A stretch of DNA of 64,000 nt, from NCBI GenBank assembly GCA_029216955.1, contig JANAVB010002199.1, forward strand, positions 16,767,555 through 16,831,554, read 5' to 3'. Origin of the DNA: Iris pallida (lineage: Eukaryota > Streptophyta > Magnoliopsida > Asparagales > Iridaceae). A program made the translations under genes and the position numbers. Position 1 is the stretch's first letter. Each line of letters begins with the position of its first letter. The notes under the pieces were generated by a model. It made no database searches. It was not told where the DNA came from and saw only the letters and a list, made by a program, of their open reading frames with translations. Positions 23,167 through 34,702 of the stretch are shown one piece after another.

Positions 23167-23834
23167 TTACGAGTCAAACAGGTCGGGATATCGCAATCGG
23201 ATACCATCATCACGCTCCCACGTTGACTCACCCAAAGAGTGATGACCCCAAGCAACACGGACTAAACTAATAGTCTTGTTCTTAAGTATCTTCTCTCTCC
23301 GGTCCAATATAGACACGGGCCTCTCCTCATACGAAAGGTTGGTACCAACAACCAATTCCGAATGATCCAGGATGTGGCTCGGGTCCGGGATATACCGTCG
23401 TAGTTGAGATACATAGAATACGTCATGTACCTCACGTAGCGACGGTGAAAGAGCGAGACGATAGGATACATCACCTACTCGCTCCAGAATATCGAACGGC
23501 CCTATATACCTAGGACTAAGCTTTCCCCGTACGCCGAAACGAATGACGCCACGGTTAGGCAAAATCCTCTGGAATACATGGTCGCCGACCGAGAATTCAA
23601 GGGGTCGCCGATGGGAATCGGCCCAATGACGCTGGCGATCTTGGACAACTCGAAGATGATCTCTGACTCTCCTGACCACTTCAACGGTCTGAGCAATCAT
23701 TTTCGGACCGAGCATCTGCCTCTCTCCGACATCATCCCATGCTAGCGGGGATCGGCACTTCCTGCCATACAATGCCTCGAACGGAGCCATCTGGATACTG
23801 GCTTGGAAACTGTTGTTATACGAGAACTCCACCA
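23167..23834 (-). CDS. Tekay-1 pol, integrase C-terminus and chromodomain
   Basis: This open frame starts where Tat-2 cut the integrase ([10 protein letters not shown]...) and runs to TAA at 23167. It contains the integrase C-terminal region ([23 protein letters not shown]) and ends with the chromodomain-like tail ([17 protein letters not shown]... W...STWERDD) typical of Tekay chromoviruses, which is thought to guide integration into heterochromatin. The matching upstream part lies at 34703. The apparent ATG at 23830-23844 derives partly from the Tat-2 LTR and is not a real start. Confidence 0.85.
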
Positions 23835-26161
23835 TGTTTGCCATTAAAATTGTTTGATTGAAAACTTTAATACAAACAGAACAGTGTTATAATATAGGAC
23901 TTAAATGTAGACCTAGGAGTACACTTTTGTTTAAGCTGGGTCCTTAGTGCCAATGGAGTGAGTGGTAATGCGTTGACTCCGTTGACCGGCTGACGACGGT
24001 TATCGGTTCTCTGAAGGTGTGGATTGCTCTGGGTGCTGGAGCTTGCTGAGAGGAGGAAGACGTTGAGTGTCTGTATCTGCCTCTCTGATGATTCCTTGTA
24101 TGTTCGTTATGAATTCTGTGTGTGTGTGAAGGAGACGATCCTTCTATTTATAGATTTGCAGGCTGGCTGCTCAAGCGCGTATGTGGGATACGCCGGTGTG
24201 GGGACGCCACGTAGAGGTTGCTGATGGAGGCACGTAGATGATGCGCCCTGATTGAGGGGGAGAACTCTACATACTGCTGTTGTGAGCCGGCACGTGGCAG
24301 AGGAGAAGATCTTTCTGTTGCTGAAATCTTGGATGAGTTGAGTCAAAGGACACGTGTCATCGACCCATGGCTCGAAGATCTCGAATTTGGTGGAGGGAAG
24401 TAATCTGGTGAGCTGCGCCTTGATTGGGCGCAGGAGGAGGTTGCGGCTCATAACCTTTAGGGGTTACAAACTGTTTAGAGCGCATGGCTTTTGAGGCGCA
24501 TGCAGGCGACTTTCCTTCTGTCTTTCGGGATCAGAGATCAGTCTGGGGTGCATGGCTTTTGAGGCGCATGCAAAGCTTCAACTGGAGACTCTTCTTCTGT
24601 CTTTAGAGATCAGTGAAGGGTCTGAGGCGCATGGCTTTTGAGGCGCATGCTGGTTTGGACGTATGGCCGTAGAGGCGTATGGCGATTTGGACGTATGGCC
24701 GTAGAGGCACATGCGGATGGCCACGTGGCAGTAGCCGTCGGAATAGAGTTATGATGATGCTGACGTTGCCGACGCTTCGTTCTCTGAAAAAGCTGTCAAC
24801 TGTTCAGACTTTGGGAAGCGTGCTGCCAACTCTGGTGTCAGTTCAGCATTTAATGTTTGTGACGTTCGATGGACAGCTGAGTGGGCACATTGGTTGGTGT
24901 TCCACTCGACATGGAGATATGAGGGGGCGGCGCATCCTCTGTGATGCGCCGGGTACTGTAGGGCGCGTCTGTGTGATGCGCCTGATGCTGGAGGGCGCGT
25001 CCGTATGATGCGCTGTTTGGCTGGCGCATCCGACATGTCTTTTAATGACGCGGCTGTCTCGCTCCTCGAGTGCTATAAATAGCCGTTTGGCTGAATTTGA
25101 GGCGTCCGGTTCATCCATTTAATGCAAATTCATTGCACAGAATTCGGAGAGTCATCCACTTGACGCGTGGGTTTGATTTGCCCGGCCTATAAATAGTGGC
25201 ATGGAGAGAAGGTTTGCTCCTCATTCCCTCACGTACTTCCAACATGAACTTGGATATGTGGGTGCATTCTGTTGACGAAGTGCTCCCGAGGGTAAAGATG
25301 AGACGTCGTGTTGTCTTCGATGCACTTGAAGGTGACTGTTACATCCAAAAGATGGAGTCGAGGGCTTCTGAGGCAGGCGGAAGGTGCCTGTTGCATCCAA
25401 AGATAGGGATGTTCGGGCCTCGTCTCCGTTGTTCCGGAAGAGCCGTAGATCGGAATGGTGGTGCTAGGCTCTCTCTTCCTTCAAAGTGGGTGCCGTCCAC
25501 TTTGATTGTGTTGAAAGCTCCTTGTGCCATGATTTCGATCACGGTCTTCCTTGGTCTTTGGAGGCTCTTTCGAAGCCTTCCCTGGCCACAGCATTTACGG
25601 TACTCTTCTCTTCTTTGGTTCCAGCCAGAGGGTTAAATGCTTTGCTTGGCGAAGCACTTATCAGGTGAGCCTGGCTGGAAGAGCGACACATAACTGGGCT
25701 CTGCTCGGCCAGGTGAGCCTGGTTGGAAGAGTTGCACATAACTGAGCTGCTGAAGGGATGCACATAACTGAGCTGGATGCACATAACTGAGCTGCTGAAG
25801 AGATGGTAGGATGCGCCTGGCTGGAGGCGCATAACATCTGCTGCGCCTGGCTGACAGCGCATGGTGACTGCTGCGCCTATCGGAAGGCGCATGGTGGTTG
25901 CTGCGCCTATCTGGAAGGCGCATGGTGGTTGCTGTGCCTATCTGGAAGGCGCATGGTGGCTGTTGGCTGTAGATCTAGGATCCTTCCTTGGTAGAAATTC
26001 TCCTTTGTACAACCTTTTCTAGACATGTAATAGACTTATATATATATAAATAAAAAGTCCTTCTTCGAATGTCTATGGCTTATTTGATTAGCTGTCTGAG
26101 TTCTGGAGCATATAATGCCTGGCGCATGGGCTTTCTGGTTGTGAAATTCCATGCTTCTATA
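23835..26161 (-). repeat. Tat-2 left (3') LTR
   Basis: The LTR runs from TGTTTGCC to TTCTATA (terminal CA changed to TA). On the minus strand TATAAATAG near 24143-24152 is the likely LTR promoter. GCGCATGGCTTTTGAGGCGC repeats lie at 24478-24720, and about five units of 31 bp (GCGCCTATCTGGAAGGCGCA) at 25805-25965. It carries a plus-strand ORF described separately. Confidence 0.9.
25187..26052 (+). other. Plus-strand TATA, ORF and poly(A) signal inside the Tat-2 LTR
   Basis: TATAAATA at about 25187 (and another at 25072) precedes an open frame to 25636 whose first ATG is near 25244 (MNLDMWVHSVDEV...), and AATAAA follows at about 26047. The frame, counted from a GTG at 25196, is 146 codons and is open in both LTR copies (33737-34177 in the other), but copies of an LTR are identical at birth, so this is not evidence of selection. 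I recognise no domain; it may be chance. Confidence 0.3.
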
Positions 26162-26178
26162 AGACCCCCTTCAAAGTT
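26162..26178 (-). promoter_or_regulatory. Polypurine tract of Tat-2
   Basis: The minus strand reads CTTTGAAGGGGGTCT next to the LTR, matching the Tat-1 tract and fixing the minus orientation of Tat-2. Confidence 0.8.
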
Positions 26179-26415
26179 TTCAAAACTTTTGAATAAGTTT
26201 TGGAATACTTTGAATAAGAAGCATGGAGGTCAGGGCACATAATTTTTGGGCGCATGCTTGTTCGGGCGCATGCTCCTTTCAGTTGATGATGATGACGCCT
26301 TGGTAACCCAAAAGATTAATGATGATCTTTTGGTTGTATTTGTTGTTATCTCCTCACGGAACCCGAAGCGACGACTGAGATTACACGTCATCGGTTCACG
26401 CGTGCGACCAAGCCC

Positions 26416-26423
26416 TATAAATA
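26416..26423 (+). promoter_or_regulatory. TATA box of Tat-2 antisense gene 1
   Basis: TATAAATA lies about 100 bp upstream of the ATG at 26521. It is outside the LTR, at the same relative place as in Tat-1. Confidence 0.6.
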
Positions 26424-26520
26424 GGTAAGGGTTGGAGAGAGAGAGAGTTCATCTGCTCTGTGCCTTTGCTTTCTTTAGAGTTTTTTCTTCAAAACCCTAA
26501 CTTTTTCTTCTCTGAGAGAA

Positions 26521-29500
26521 TGGCTCCCAAGACTCCTCGCGGTGGTGCCGGCAAGGGGAAGGAGAAAGCGAAGGAGTTCGTTGATGAGGATGCACCTATC
26601 ACCCCTGCAACTCCGGCCGACGTTCGTCCTGAGGTGACGGATGGGTTTTATCTCCTTCACATAAGCTTTTGGGCCAGACTGTGCCCTAACTCAGATTTGC
26701 TGACGCGTATGGACTTTTGTCCTGATGATACGCCGAGGTTCTACCCCGCCGACGTGCATAGGTTTACACCTTTATCATGCACCGAGGTTTAATGGCTGAC
26801 GCGCATGGGTTTCGTACCCTGATGATGCGCCGAAGCCTTCGCTGACGCGCATGAGCTCACGCTCTGATGATGCACCGAAGCTCCAATGCTGACGCACATG
26901 GGCTTACGCCCTGATGATGCGCCGAAGCAAGTTGACGCGCATGGGCTTACGCCCTGATGATGCGCCGAAGCTATTTGACATTTTTGTCTGACTTCCACCT
27001 TTGTTGTATCAGTGTCGATGACGATCCCTTTGTTGAATGAGGTCCTTCTGGACGCTTCTCTTTGTCAGTTGGGAGTTGATTTTGACGAGGCGGTGATCAA
27101 TCCTGCGAAGGATGCTATCTTACAGGACCAACCTCGTGAGAGAATGCTACAAATCCAGACACAGTTGCCTCTTTTCCTCCAGAGTATGATGGAGAGTGGT
27201 AAACTGAAGTCTGCTGAATCCGAAGGTATAACTTTCTTAAAACCTGCCTTTCTGTTTGGCGACCGACTAGTCTCTTCCGAAGCGAAGATACTGAGGATCA
27301 GAGAAGACTGGTTCTTTTCTGCCAAAGGCATGGTTTTGTACATGCGGCAGGTTGACCGCCAGTTGCCGTTGACGGCTTTTTATCGTCTAGCTTCGAAGAG
27401 AAGGATGGGTTGGGAACTTACTCCCTCTCAAGGAGGGGCCTTGGGAGGTACCCTCTCAATTGACGCCTCCTCGAACCAGCGAGATACTTTGACTGTTTCA
27501 CGAGCCGGTTCTTCTTTCAGTTACCGAGCCTTGCGTCCTGGGAGCATCTACAGTGAGGTCCCAAACGACACATTTCCCTTCAGTGCCCCGATCTTTGCAA
27601 ATCGGATGCTGACATCAAAGGTGATGTATCCGACAGGTAGCTTCAGAGTCGAAGGCTGGTGTCACTACATTCCGAAGTGGGACGAGTTGACCACTTGGGT
27701 GCTTTCAAGGTTCGAGGTTGAGCTTAAAGAGATCGGGCTGACAGCCGCCATTCGGGCCACGCAGGCAGGCGTGGACCTCAATAAGCCTATGTTCCTTGCG
27801 CTCTTGGAGCTTTTCAATGCCCAGACTGGCAGCTTCTTTACTCCGGTAGGGGAGTTGGGATTGGCCCTTCATGAGATGTACGAAGTGTCCAAGCTTCCTT
27901 GGGGCTCGGAACCGTACGAGGAATATTTTCCATCAAATGAAGAGATCCAAGTTCTGGAGGATAAGGATCCGGAGATGATGGCTGTTTTCAAAGAGGTGAC
28001 AAGCCATCATTATCTGATACACCGGAGGGACAAGGGCAAGACCCAGCCACATGTGACTGCTTGGAGGGACTACGTCTTCAGGCATGATTTGACGGATCCT
28101 TCGAGGATTCGGTTTGCGACTTCGCAGGGATTGAAGCCCGCGGAAGTGAGTTCTGAAATAAGCCGGCTGGACGAAAGGACCCCACACTCTAATGAGGGCG
28201 ACAAGGCTACGTACAGCTGTTTCTGGCACTGCGGGCACCGGATGTCATCCAAGGCAGTATTGACGTCCTACTTGATGATATGGCTCCGGGATTACGTATT
28301 TGCAGGTGGATCCGGTGCCGTCGAGAGGGTACATCGGAATCTCATTTTGCCTGCGGTGAAGTTGGCCTGTGGACGACCATTGGCTCCCCTTCCCGCGATG
28401 GTGTGCAACCTGTAGCGCAGTTTGAGGTCCTTTGCCGATGATGTGATCCACGAGAGAGGAAATAATGATAACTTTCCCCGGGCCGAGCTGTATTTCCATT
28501 ATCTTATGGGGTGGCTGATCTTGCATCATCCGAACGTGATGAGTCCCGGTCCGGAGGAGGACCATGTCGAAGGAGATGCCTTCATTCGCCGCTTCTATAA
28601 GAGGAAGTGGTCTTACACTGGCGTCCCCGTTTGCAGGAGAGTCTTGTCCTACCTTCAGGGGTGGGAGATTGTCAAGGTTGGCCCGATCTTCAAAGATTTC
28701 GAGGCCGACCAAGATTTAGTTGACTCTGGCGAAGATGCGGTCACTCTGCCGAAATGGAGTTTTCGTTGGTTGCAGAGTATCCGGCCTTCTCACCTGGTCT
28801 ACCGCAACCAGAATAGGTGTTATCTGGAGCCTTATCTGCCAAGCCGATTTGCTCGTCAGTTTGGCTATACCCAGTTAATGTTGCGGAATCCCAGTAGTAG
28901 TTTAGGCTTCATCGGGAGTTTGCTGGATGGAGCCCGGGGCTGGCAATATTATAACGCTGGATGCACTAGCGTTAAGTTCACCACGCCAGTTCGCAATCCT
29001 CGACCGCCGATCCTATATCCGGCCGCCAAGCTGTATTGCACTATGACTGCTATGTCTTCTGGTTATGACAGGGAGACTAGTTTCATTATTGGAACCCAGC
29101 TGGAGGCGACAGCGAATATGTTGATGGCAGCCCGATCATATCGTCCACCAGAGTTGGCGGGGTATCGGGCTGCTGCTGCAGTACCAGTGGGAGACCCGTC
29201 TGTCGGGAAAAGGCGTGCTGACACAGAAGCTGGTTCTTCTGTACCGAAAAGGTCGAGAATGGCGTCGACCCCGAAGGTTACGGAAGTGCCACTTATAATG
29301 CCAGCAGGATCAATCCCTGCTGAGGTAAGGAATATTTCGTAATTCCAATTCTTTTCGTTATTGTGGCGACTTATGCTCTTCTTCTTGTAGGGATTGAAGA
29401 AGAAGTCCCGTGTTTCAAAATTGGGCGCTAGTAAACCGAAGGAGGTGGCAGGCTCTTCTGATGAGCGCATTCCACCGATGCTAATGTCTCCCGTGGAGGA

Positions 29501-30980
29501 AGGTCCCGAAGATGTTCCTGCGGAGGTTTTAATATCTCCTGACTTCGAGGTCGCAACAACTTCTGGGAGAGCACCATCTGCCGTGGAGGCCTTGGATGCT
29601 GAGGGTCCTGCGGACTCGAGGCATCCTGATGATGAAGTGGACTGGAGTTCGTCGCCTTCCGATGACGTTCCTCCGGTCTTACAAGAATCTGCTGCGGGGA
29701 CAGCAGATATGGTTGAGACAGAGGAGAGGGTTGAATCCCCTCTTTATCATGATGAGGGGAGGTCGGCTGCATCATTGCCGAGTCCTACCCCGGCTTTATC
29801 CGTGGAAGTTGAGGCGGCTACCACTCAGGAGGTAGCGACAGATTATGTCCCTGTTGAGGGACTCGATGATGAGACCCGTCTGCCAGTCAAGACCGCTGCG
29901 ACGGGTCAAGAGACAAGTGATAATCTCCCTATTCTGCCAAGGGAGGTACCAACTGTTGATAGGACGTTGGGGGTAGAAGAGGTGGCTGTTGACGTCGGAG
30001 GTTCCTCCGGGCTTGAGAAGGGTAAGGGTGTAGAACCCTCTGTAGCTCCTTCTACTTGGGGGACCATCTCGACGCCTGTGCCGGCTCCTTCTGTTGCTTC
30101 GGCTCCTCGGGCTAGAAGTCCAGCCCCTGTTGATGAAGAGCCCATTGATGCCGAGGTTCAAGCCTCGCTGGTTGAGGTTGGCGGATCTTCTTCCGGTCCG
30201 CAAACTGTAGTAGCTCCTCCAACTCCTGCCATGACACCGCAGGTCCTGGTGGATGCAGATGAGTATGTGAAATTCCTCGTCGAGGGGGTGTATAAAATGT
30301 TGCAGAAGGGTGTATCTGCTGTGATGGATGCCAATGGAAGTTTTGCGACGGCAAAAGCACTGGCAATGCCCTGCATCGAGCTGATTCGTATTCACCAAGG
30401 CCACGACCACATGGCCGAAATTCTGGAGGCTTCAGTGATTGAGCTGGATGAGCGTCTCGCGGAACTTCAACGCATCCAGCGAAACGACCTCTCTGTCCTG
30501 ATAGATGCGGAGAAGGGGAATCTGATTGCCGAGATCGAGTCTTCATACCAGGCCACCGTGGGCGTTTGGGAGCGCGAGGTGGCTGAGACTGAGGCTGCGG
30601 TAGAGCAGTTGTCTCAGTCCATGAAGACGACGGTGGAAACTCGAGCTGCATTGGAAGCTAATATCGCGGATATCGACACCCAGATGCGCCGCCTTGAAGA
30701 CCAACGAGCCCGACTCCAGTTAGAGGTCGAGCGTGTCCGGGCTGAACATGCAGCATTTAAGAAGGATGAAGCGACTTTTACTCAGCGGACTCTTGCCTTG
30801 GCGCAGCAACGACAACAGCTTGATGAGAAGCATGCAAGTGATACTTCCGCTGGGGCCGTTGAATTGATGCGCCAAGAAGCAGAGCGACGAGTCCTGGCGA
30901 CGGTGGAGGCCCGCGCAGTCGACTTAAAGCTTCGAGTCAGAGAGCTCTCAGCCCATCCTGGGGAGATTCAGGGACCATAG
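26521..30980 (+). pseudogene. Tat-2 antisense gene 1 (plant-mobile-domain-like plus coiled coil), one nonsense codon
   Basis: Exon 1 begins at 26521 (MAPKTPRGGAGKGKEK, basic). An intron with repeats ends at TATCAG before 27012. Exon 2 runs 27012-29324 in one frame except for TAG at 28413-28415. The intron 29325-29390 has GTAAGG and TTGTAG borders, and exon 3 (29391-30980) continues in phase. Exon 2 has plant-mobile-domain-like blocks (LALLELFNAQTGSFFTPVGE near 27795; MIWLRDYVFAGGSGAVERVH near 28275) and LPSRFARQFGY near 28835. Exon 3 is acidic and Ser/Pro-rich, then about 180 residues of heptad-like coiled coil from 30410. AATAAA follows near 31060. Antisense ORFs are known in Tat elements; their role is unknown. 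Confidence 0.7.
26698..26975. repeat. Tandem repeats in antisense-gene intron, unit about 45-58 bp
   Basis: About five units read TGACGCGCATGGGCTTACGC then CCTGATGATGCGCCGAAG. They lie between exon 1 and exon 2 of Tat-2 antisense gene 1. Confidence 0.85.
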
Positions 30981-31590
30981 CTTTTTCCCTTTTTCTTTTG
31001 TGTTCTTTTGCAACCCTTACTGGAGGATGATGTAGCTTCTTGTACTCCTTTTTTCAGAAGAATAAAGAAGTCTACAACTTTTTTTGTGATGTGTTCATCT
31101 TTTGTTGTCATGAACTTGATGATTTGTGTGGACCTATTATCTTTTGCGCACCTTGGTTTTCAGGTACAGATAATAAGTTTGAAGGAACCATTATGTTTGC
31201 TCAGAGGTAATGTGGACATGGCAATCATTGGGTTCGAAATGATAGAATCTCCCTACTCAGAGGTATTATGGACGTGGTAGGAATGATCTTGGGGATACGC
31301 TGAACAACTCAGAGGTTATATGGACGTGGAAGTTCTGCGATAAATGTACAATAACGTAGGGGTTGTTTGTACAAGATGTTTACTCAGAGGTAATGTGGAC
31401 GTGGTAAACATGAAGGGTAGCGTAGGCTTACGAAGTGTAAGATTACGCTTTGTAGGGTGTAGAGAGACAACTCAGAGGTAATATGGACGTGGTTATCTTT
31501 CTACTGGAGGATGCCACGGAACAGCTGGGTTCCGGAAGCGTATGAGTTTGTGGAAAGAGGTTGTTTGGGGAAGTACATGTCTGGAGGATG
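30981..31590. other. 3' flank of antisense gene with a five-fold 23-bp motif
   Basis: After the stop and the poly(A) signal, the motif ACTCAGAGGTAATGTGGACG plus TGG recurs with small changes near 31199, 31255, 31306, 31382 and 31470. A single copy lies at 54962 in Tat-1 at the equivalent place. No gene is seen. Confidence 0.7.
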
Positions 31591-32382
31591 TCAAGAATAG
31601 TACTTCTTTAGGAACTTGCCGTTGATGGACATCATGAACAAGTCCCCATTGGGTTTGGCGAGGCGGTAAGCACCATTTGAGTATACCGTTTCTATGATGA
31701 AAGGTCCTTCCCACTTGGGCTCGAACTTTCCTGGTGTCTTGTGGGTCAACACCATTGGTCTTCTGACTGCTAAAACCAGGTCGCCAACTTGGAAAGTCCT
31801 CTGTTTGACCTTCTTGTTGAAAGCCTGTGATATACGGGCTTGGTAGAGCTCGATGCGTTGTTGAGCTAGGAGACGCTTTTCGTCAAGTGCCTCCAGTTCC
31901 CGCAGATGACGACGTTGATTGTCCTCTTCTGTGAGTTTGTTTGTGATTGCTACGCGGAGTGAGGGTATCTGTATCTCGAGAGGCAGTACCGCTTCGCTCC
32001 CATAGACCAGGGAGAATGGAGTGTTACCTGTTGGGGTCCGTACCGTTGTGCAGTAGGTCCAAAGGCATTCGCCAAGCTTTTCGTCCCAGTCGCGTTTGTT
32101 GGATGACACGACCTTTTTGAGCAGCCTAACGATAGTTTTGTTGAATGCCTCAGCCAATCCGTTTGCTGCCAGATTGTAGGCGGTTGAGGCCATGTTCTGA
32201 ATGCGATTCTTGTCACAGAACCTGCTAAAAATGTGGCTGATAAACTGAGGACCATTGTCATGGATGATCTGCCGGGGTACTCCGAAATGGTAAATGACAT
32301 GGTGTTTGATAAAGCTGACCACCCTGGAGCTTTTTACTTCTGTCAGTGGGACTGCTTCCGCCCATTTGGAGAAGCGGTTGAG
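31591..32382 (-). CDS. Tat-2 integrase, C-terminal fragment
   Basis: The frame contains FSKWAEAVP, the second catalytic Asp (IIHDNGPQFIS), the catalytic Glu (GLAEAFNKT), and the C-terminal DNA-binding part ending GKFLKKYYS with a stop at 31591. It parallels 55997-56700 of Tat-1. The zinc-binding N-terminus and first catalytic Asp are missing: homology ends at the LTR junction 32383. It is therefore inactive, although this part has no stop. Confidence 0.9.
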   Translation of the reverse strand, partial: LNRFSKWAEAVPLTEVKSSRVVSFIKHHVIYHFGVPRQIIHDNGPQFISHIFSRFCDKNRIQNMASTAYNLAANGLAEAFNKTIVRLLKKVVSSNKRDWDEKLGECLWTYCTTVRTPTGNTPFSLVYGSEAVLPLEIQIPSLRVAITNKLTEEDNQRRHLRELEALDEKRLLAQQRIELYQARISQAFNKKVKQRTFQVGDLVLAVRRPMVLTHKTPGKFEPKWEGPFIIETVYSNGAYRLAKPNGDLFMMSINGKFLKKYYS

Positions 32383-34702
32383 GCCATTAAAATTGTTTGA
32401 TTGAAAACTTTAATACAAACAGAACAGTGTTACAATATAGGACTTAAATGTAGTCCTAGGAGTACACTTTTGTTTAAGCTGGGTCCTTAGTGCCAATGGA
32501 GCGAGTGGTAATGCGTTGACTCCGTTGACCGGCTGACGACGGTTATCGGTTCTCTGAAGGTGTGGATTGCTCTGGGAGATGGAGCTTGCTGAGAGGAGGA
32601 AGACGTTGAGTGTCTGTATCTGCCTCTCTGATGATTCCTTATATGTTCGTTGTGAATTCTGTGTGTGTGTGAAGGAGACGATCCTTCTATTTATAGATTT
32701 GTAGGCTGGCTGCTCATGCGCGTATGTGGGATATGCCGGTGTGGGGATGCTACGTGGAGGTTGCTGATGGAGGCGCGTAGATGATGCGCCCTGATTGAGG
32801 GGGAGAACTCTTCATACTGCTGTTGTGAGCCGGCACGTGGCAGAGGAGAAGATCTTTCTATTGCTGAAATCTTGGACGAGTTGAGTCAAAGGACATGTGT
32901 CATCGACCCATGGCTCGAAGATCTCGAATTTGGTGGAGGGAAGTAATCTGGTGAGCTGCGCCTTGATTGGGCACAGGAGGAGGTTGCGGCTCATAACCTT
33001 TAGGGGTTACAAACTGTTTAGAGCGCATGGCTTTTGAGGCGCATGCAGGCGACTTTCCTTCTGTCTTTCGGGATCAGAGATCAGTCTGGGGCGCATGGCT
33101 TTTGAGGCGCATGCAAAGCTTCAACTGGAGACTCTTCTTCTGTCTTTAGGGATCAGTGAAGGGTCTGAGGCGCATGGCTTTTGAGGCGCATGCTAGTTTA
33201 GACGCATGGCCGTAGAGGCGCATGGCGATTTGGACGCATGGCCGTAGAGGCGCATGCGGATGGCCACGTGGCAGTAGCCGTCGGAATAGAGTCATGATGA
33301 TGCTGACGTTACCGACGCTTCGTTCTCTGAAAAAGTTGTCAACTGTTCAGACTTTGGGAAGCGTGCTGCCAACTCTGGTGTCAGTTCAGCATTTAATGTT
33401 TGTGACGTTCGATGTACAGCTGAGTGGGCACATTGGTTGGTGTTCCACTCGGCATGGAGATGTGAGGGGGGGGCATCCTCTGTCATGCGCCGGGTACTGT
33501 AGGGCGCGTCTGTGTGATGCACCTGATGCTGGAGGGCGCATCCGTGTGATGTGCTGTTTGGCTGGCGCATCCGATATGTCCTTTAATGATGCGGCTGTCT
33601 CGCTCCTCGAGTGCTATAAATAGCCGTTTGGCTGAATTCGAGGCGTCCGGTTCATCCATTTAATGCAAATTCATTGCACAGAATTCGGAGAGTCATCCAC
33701 TTGGCACGTGGGTTTGATTTGCCCGGCCTATAAATAGTGGCATGGAGAGAAGGTTTGCTCCTCATTCCCTCACGTACTTCCAACATGAACTTGGATATGT
33801 GGGTGCATTCTGTTGACGAAGTGCTCCCGAGGGTAAAGATGAGACGTCGTGTTGTCTTCGATGCACTTGAAGGTGACTGTTACATCCAAAAGGCGGAGTC
33901 GAGGGCTTCTGAGGCAGGCGGAAGGTGCCTGTTGCATCCAAAGATAGGGATGTTCGGGCCTCGTCTTCGTTGTTCCGGAAGAGCCGTAGATCGGAATGGT
34001 GGTGCTAGGCTCTCTCTTCCTTCAAAGTGGGTGCCGCCCACTTTGATTGTGTTGAAAGCTCCTTGTGCCATGATTTCGATCACGGTCTTCCTTGGTCTTT
34101 GGAGGCTCTTTCGAAGCCTCCCCTGGCCACAGCATTTGCGGTGCTCTTCTCTTCCTTGGTTCCAGCCAGAGGGTTAAATGCTTTGCTTGGCGAAGCACTT
34201 ATCAGGTGAGCCTGGCTGAAAGAGCGGCACATAACTGGGCTCTGCTCGGCCAGGTGAGCCTGGTTGGAAGATTTGCACATAACTGAGCTGCTGAAGGGAT
34301 GCACATAACTGAGCTGGATGCACATAACTGAGCTGCTGAAGAGATGGTAGGATGCGCCTGGCTGGAGGCACATGACATCTGCTGCGCCTGGCTGACAGCG
34401 CATGGTGACTGCTGCGCCTATCGGAAGGCACATGGTGGTTGCTGCGCCTATCTGGAAGGCGCATGGTGGTTGCTGCGCCTATCTGGAAGGCGCATGGTGG
34501 CTGTTGGCTGTAGATCTAGGATCCTTCCTTGGTAGAAATTCTCCTTTGTACAACCTTTTCTAGACTTATAATAGACTTTTATATATATAAATAAAAAGTC
34601 CTTCATCGAATGTCTATGGCTTATTTGATTAGCTGTCTGAGTTCTGGCGCATATAATGCCTGGCGCATGGGCTTTCTGGTTGTAAAATTCTATGCTTCTA
34701 CA
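32383..34702 (-). repeat. Tat-2 right (5') LTR, edge-truncated
   Basis: It matches 23842-26161 closely but lacks the first seven bases (TGTTTGC reduced to GC), so the inner LTR edge and primer site were removed by the deletion. It ends TTCTACA next to CACCA. Confidence 0.9.

Larger units (their letters stand above)
23835..34702 (-). mobile_element. Tat-2: Tat-lineage element lacking gag to mid-integrase
   Basis: The LTRs are 23835-26161 and 32383-34702; the target duplication CACCA is at 23830-23834 and 34703-34707, interrupting the Tekay-1 integrase. The order on the plus strand is 3' LTR, polypurine tract, antisense gene (26521-30980), then a minus-strand integrase fragment (32382-31591) that runs directly into the other LTR. 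The primer site, gag, protease, reverse transcriptase, both RNases H and the first half of integrase are gone. It relied on other copies or was deleted after insertion. Confidence 0.9.

Noticed and set aside
23167..23844. An independent 225-residue gene starting at the ATG near 23832
   Set aside because: The first codons are Tat-2 LTR sequence; the homology is the back end of the Tekay-1 integrase.
29063..30651. Minus-strand frames opposite Tat-2 antisense gene 1
   Set aside because: The plus strand has the splice sites, conserved relation to Tat-1 and coiled-coil pattern; the minus frames are low-complexity shadows.
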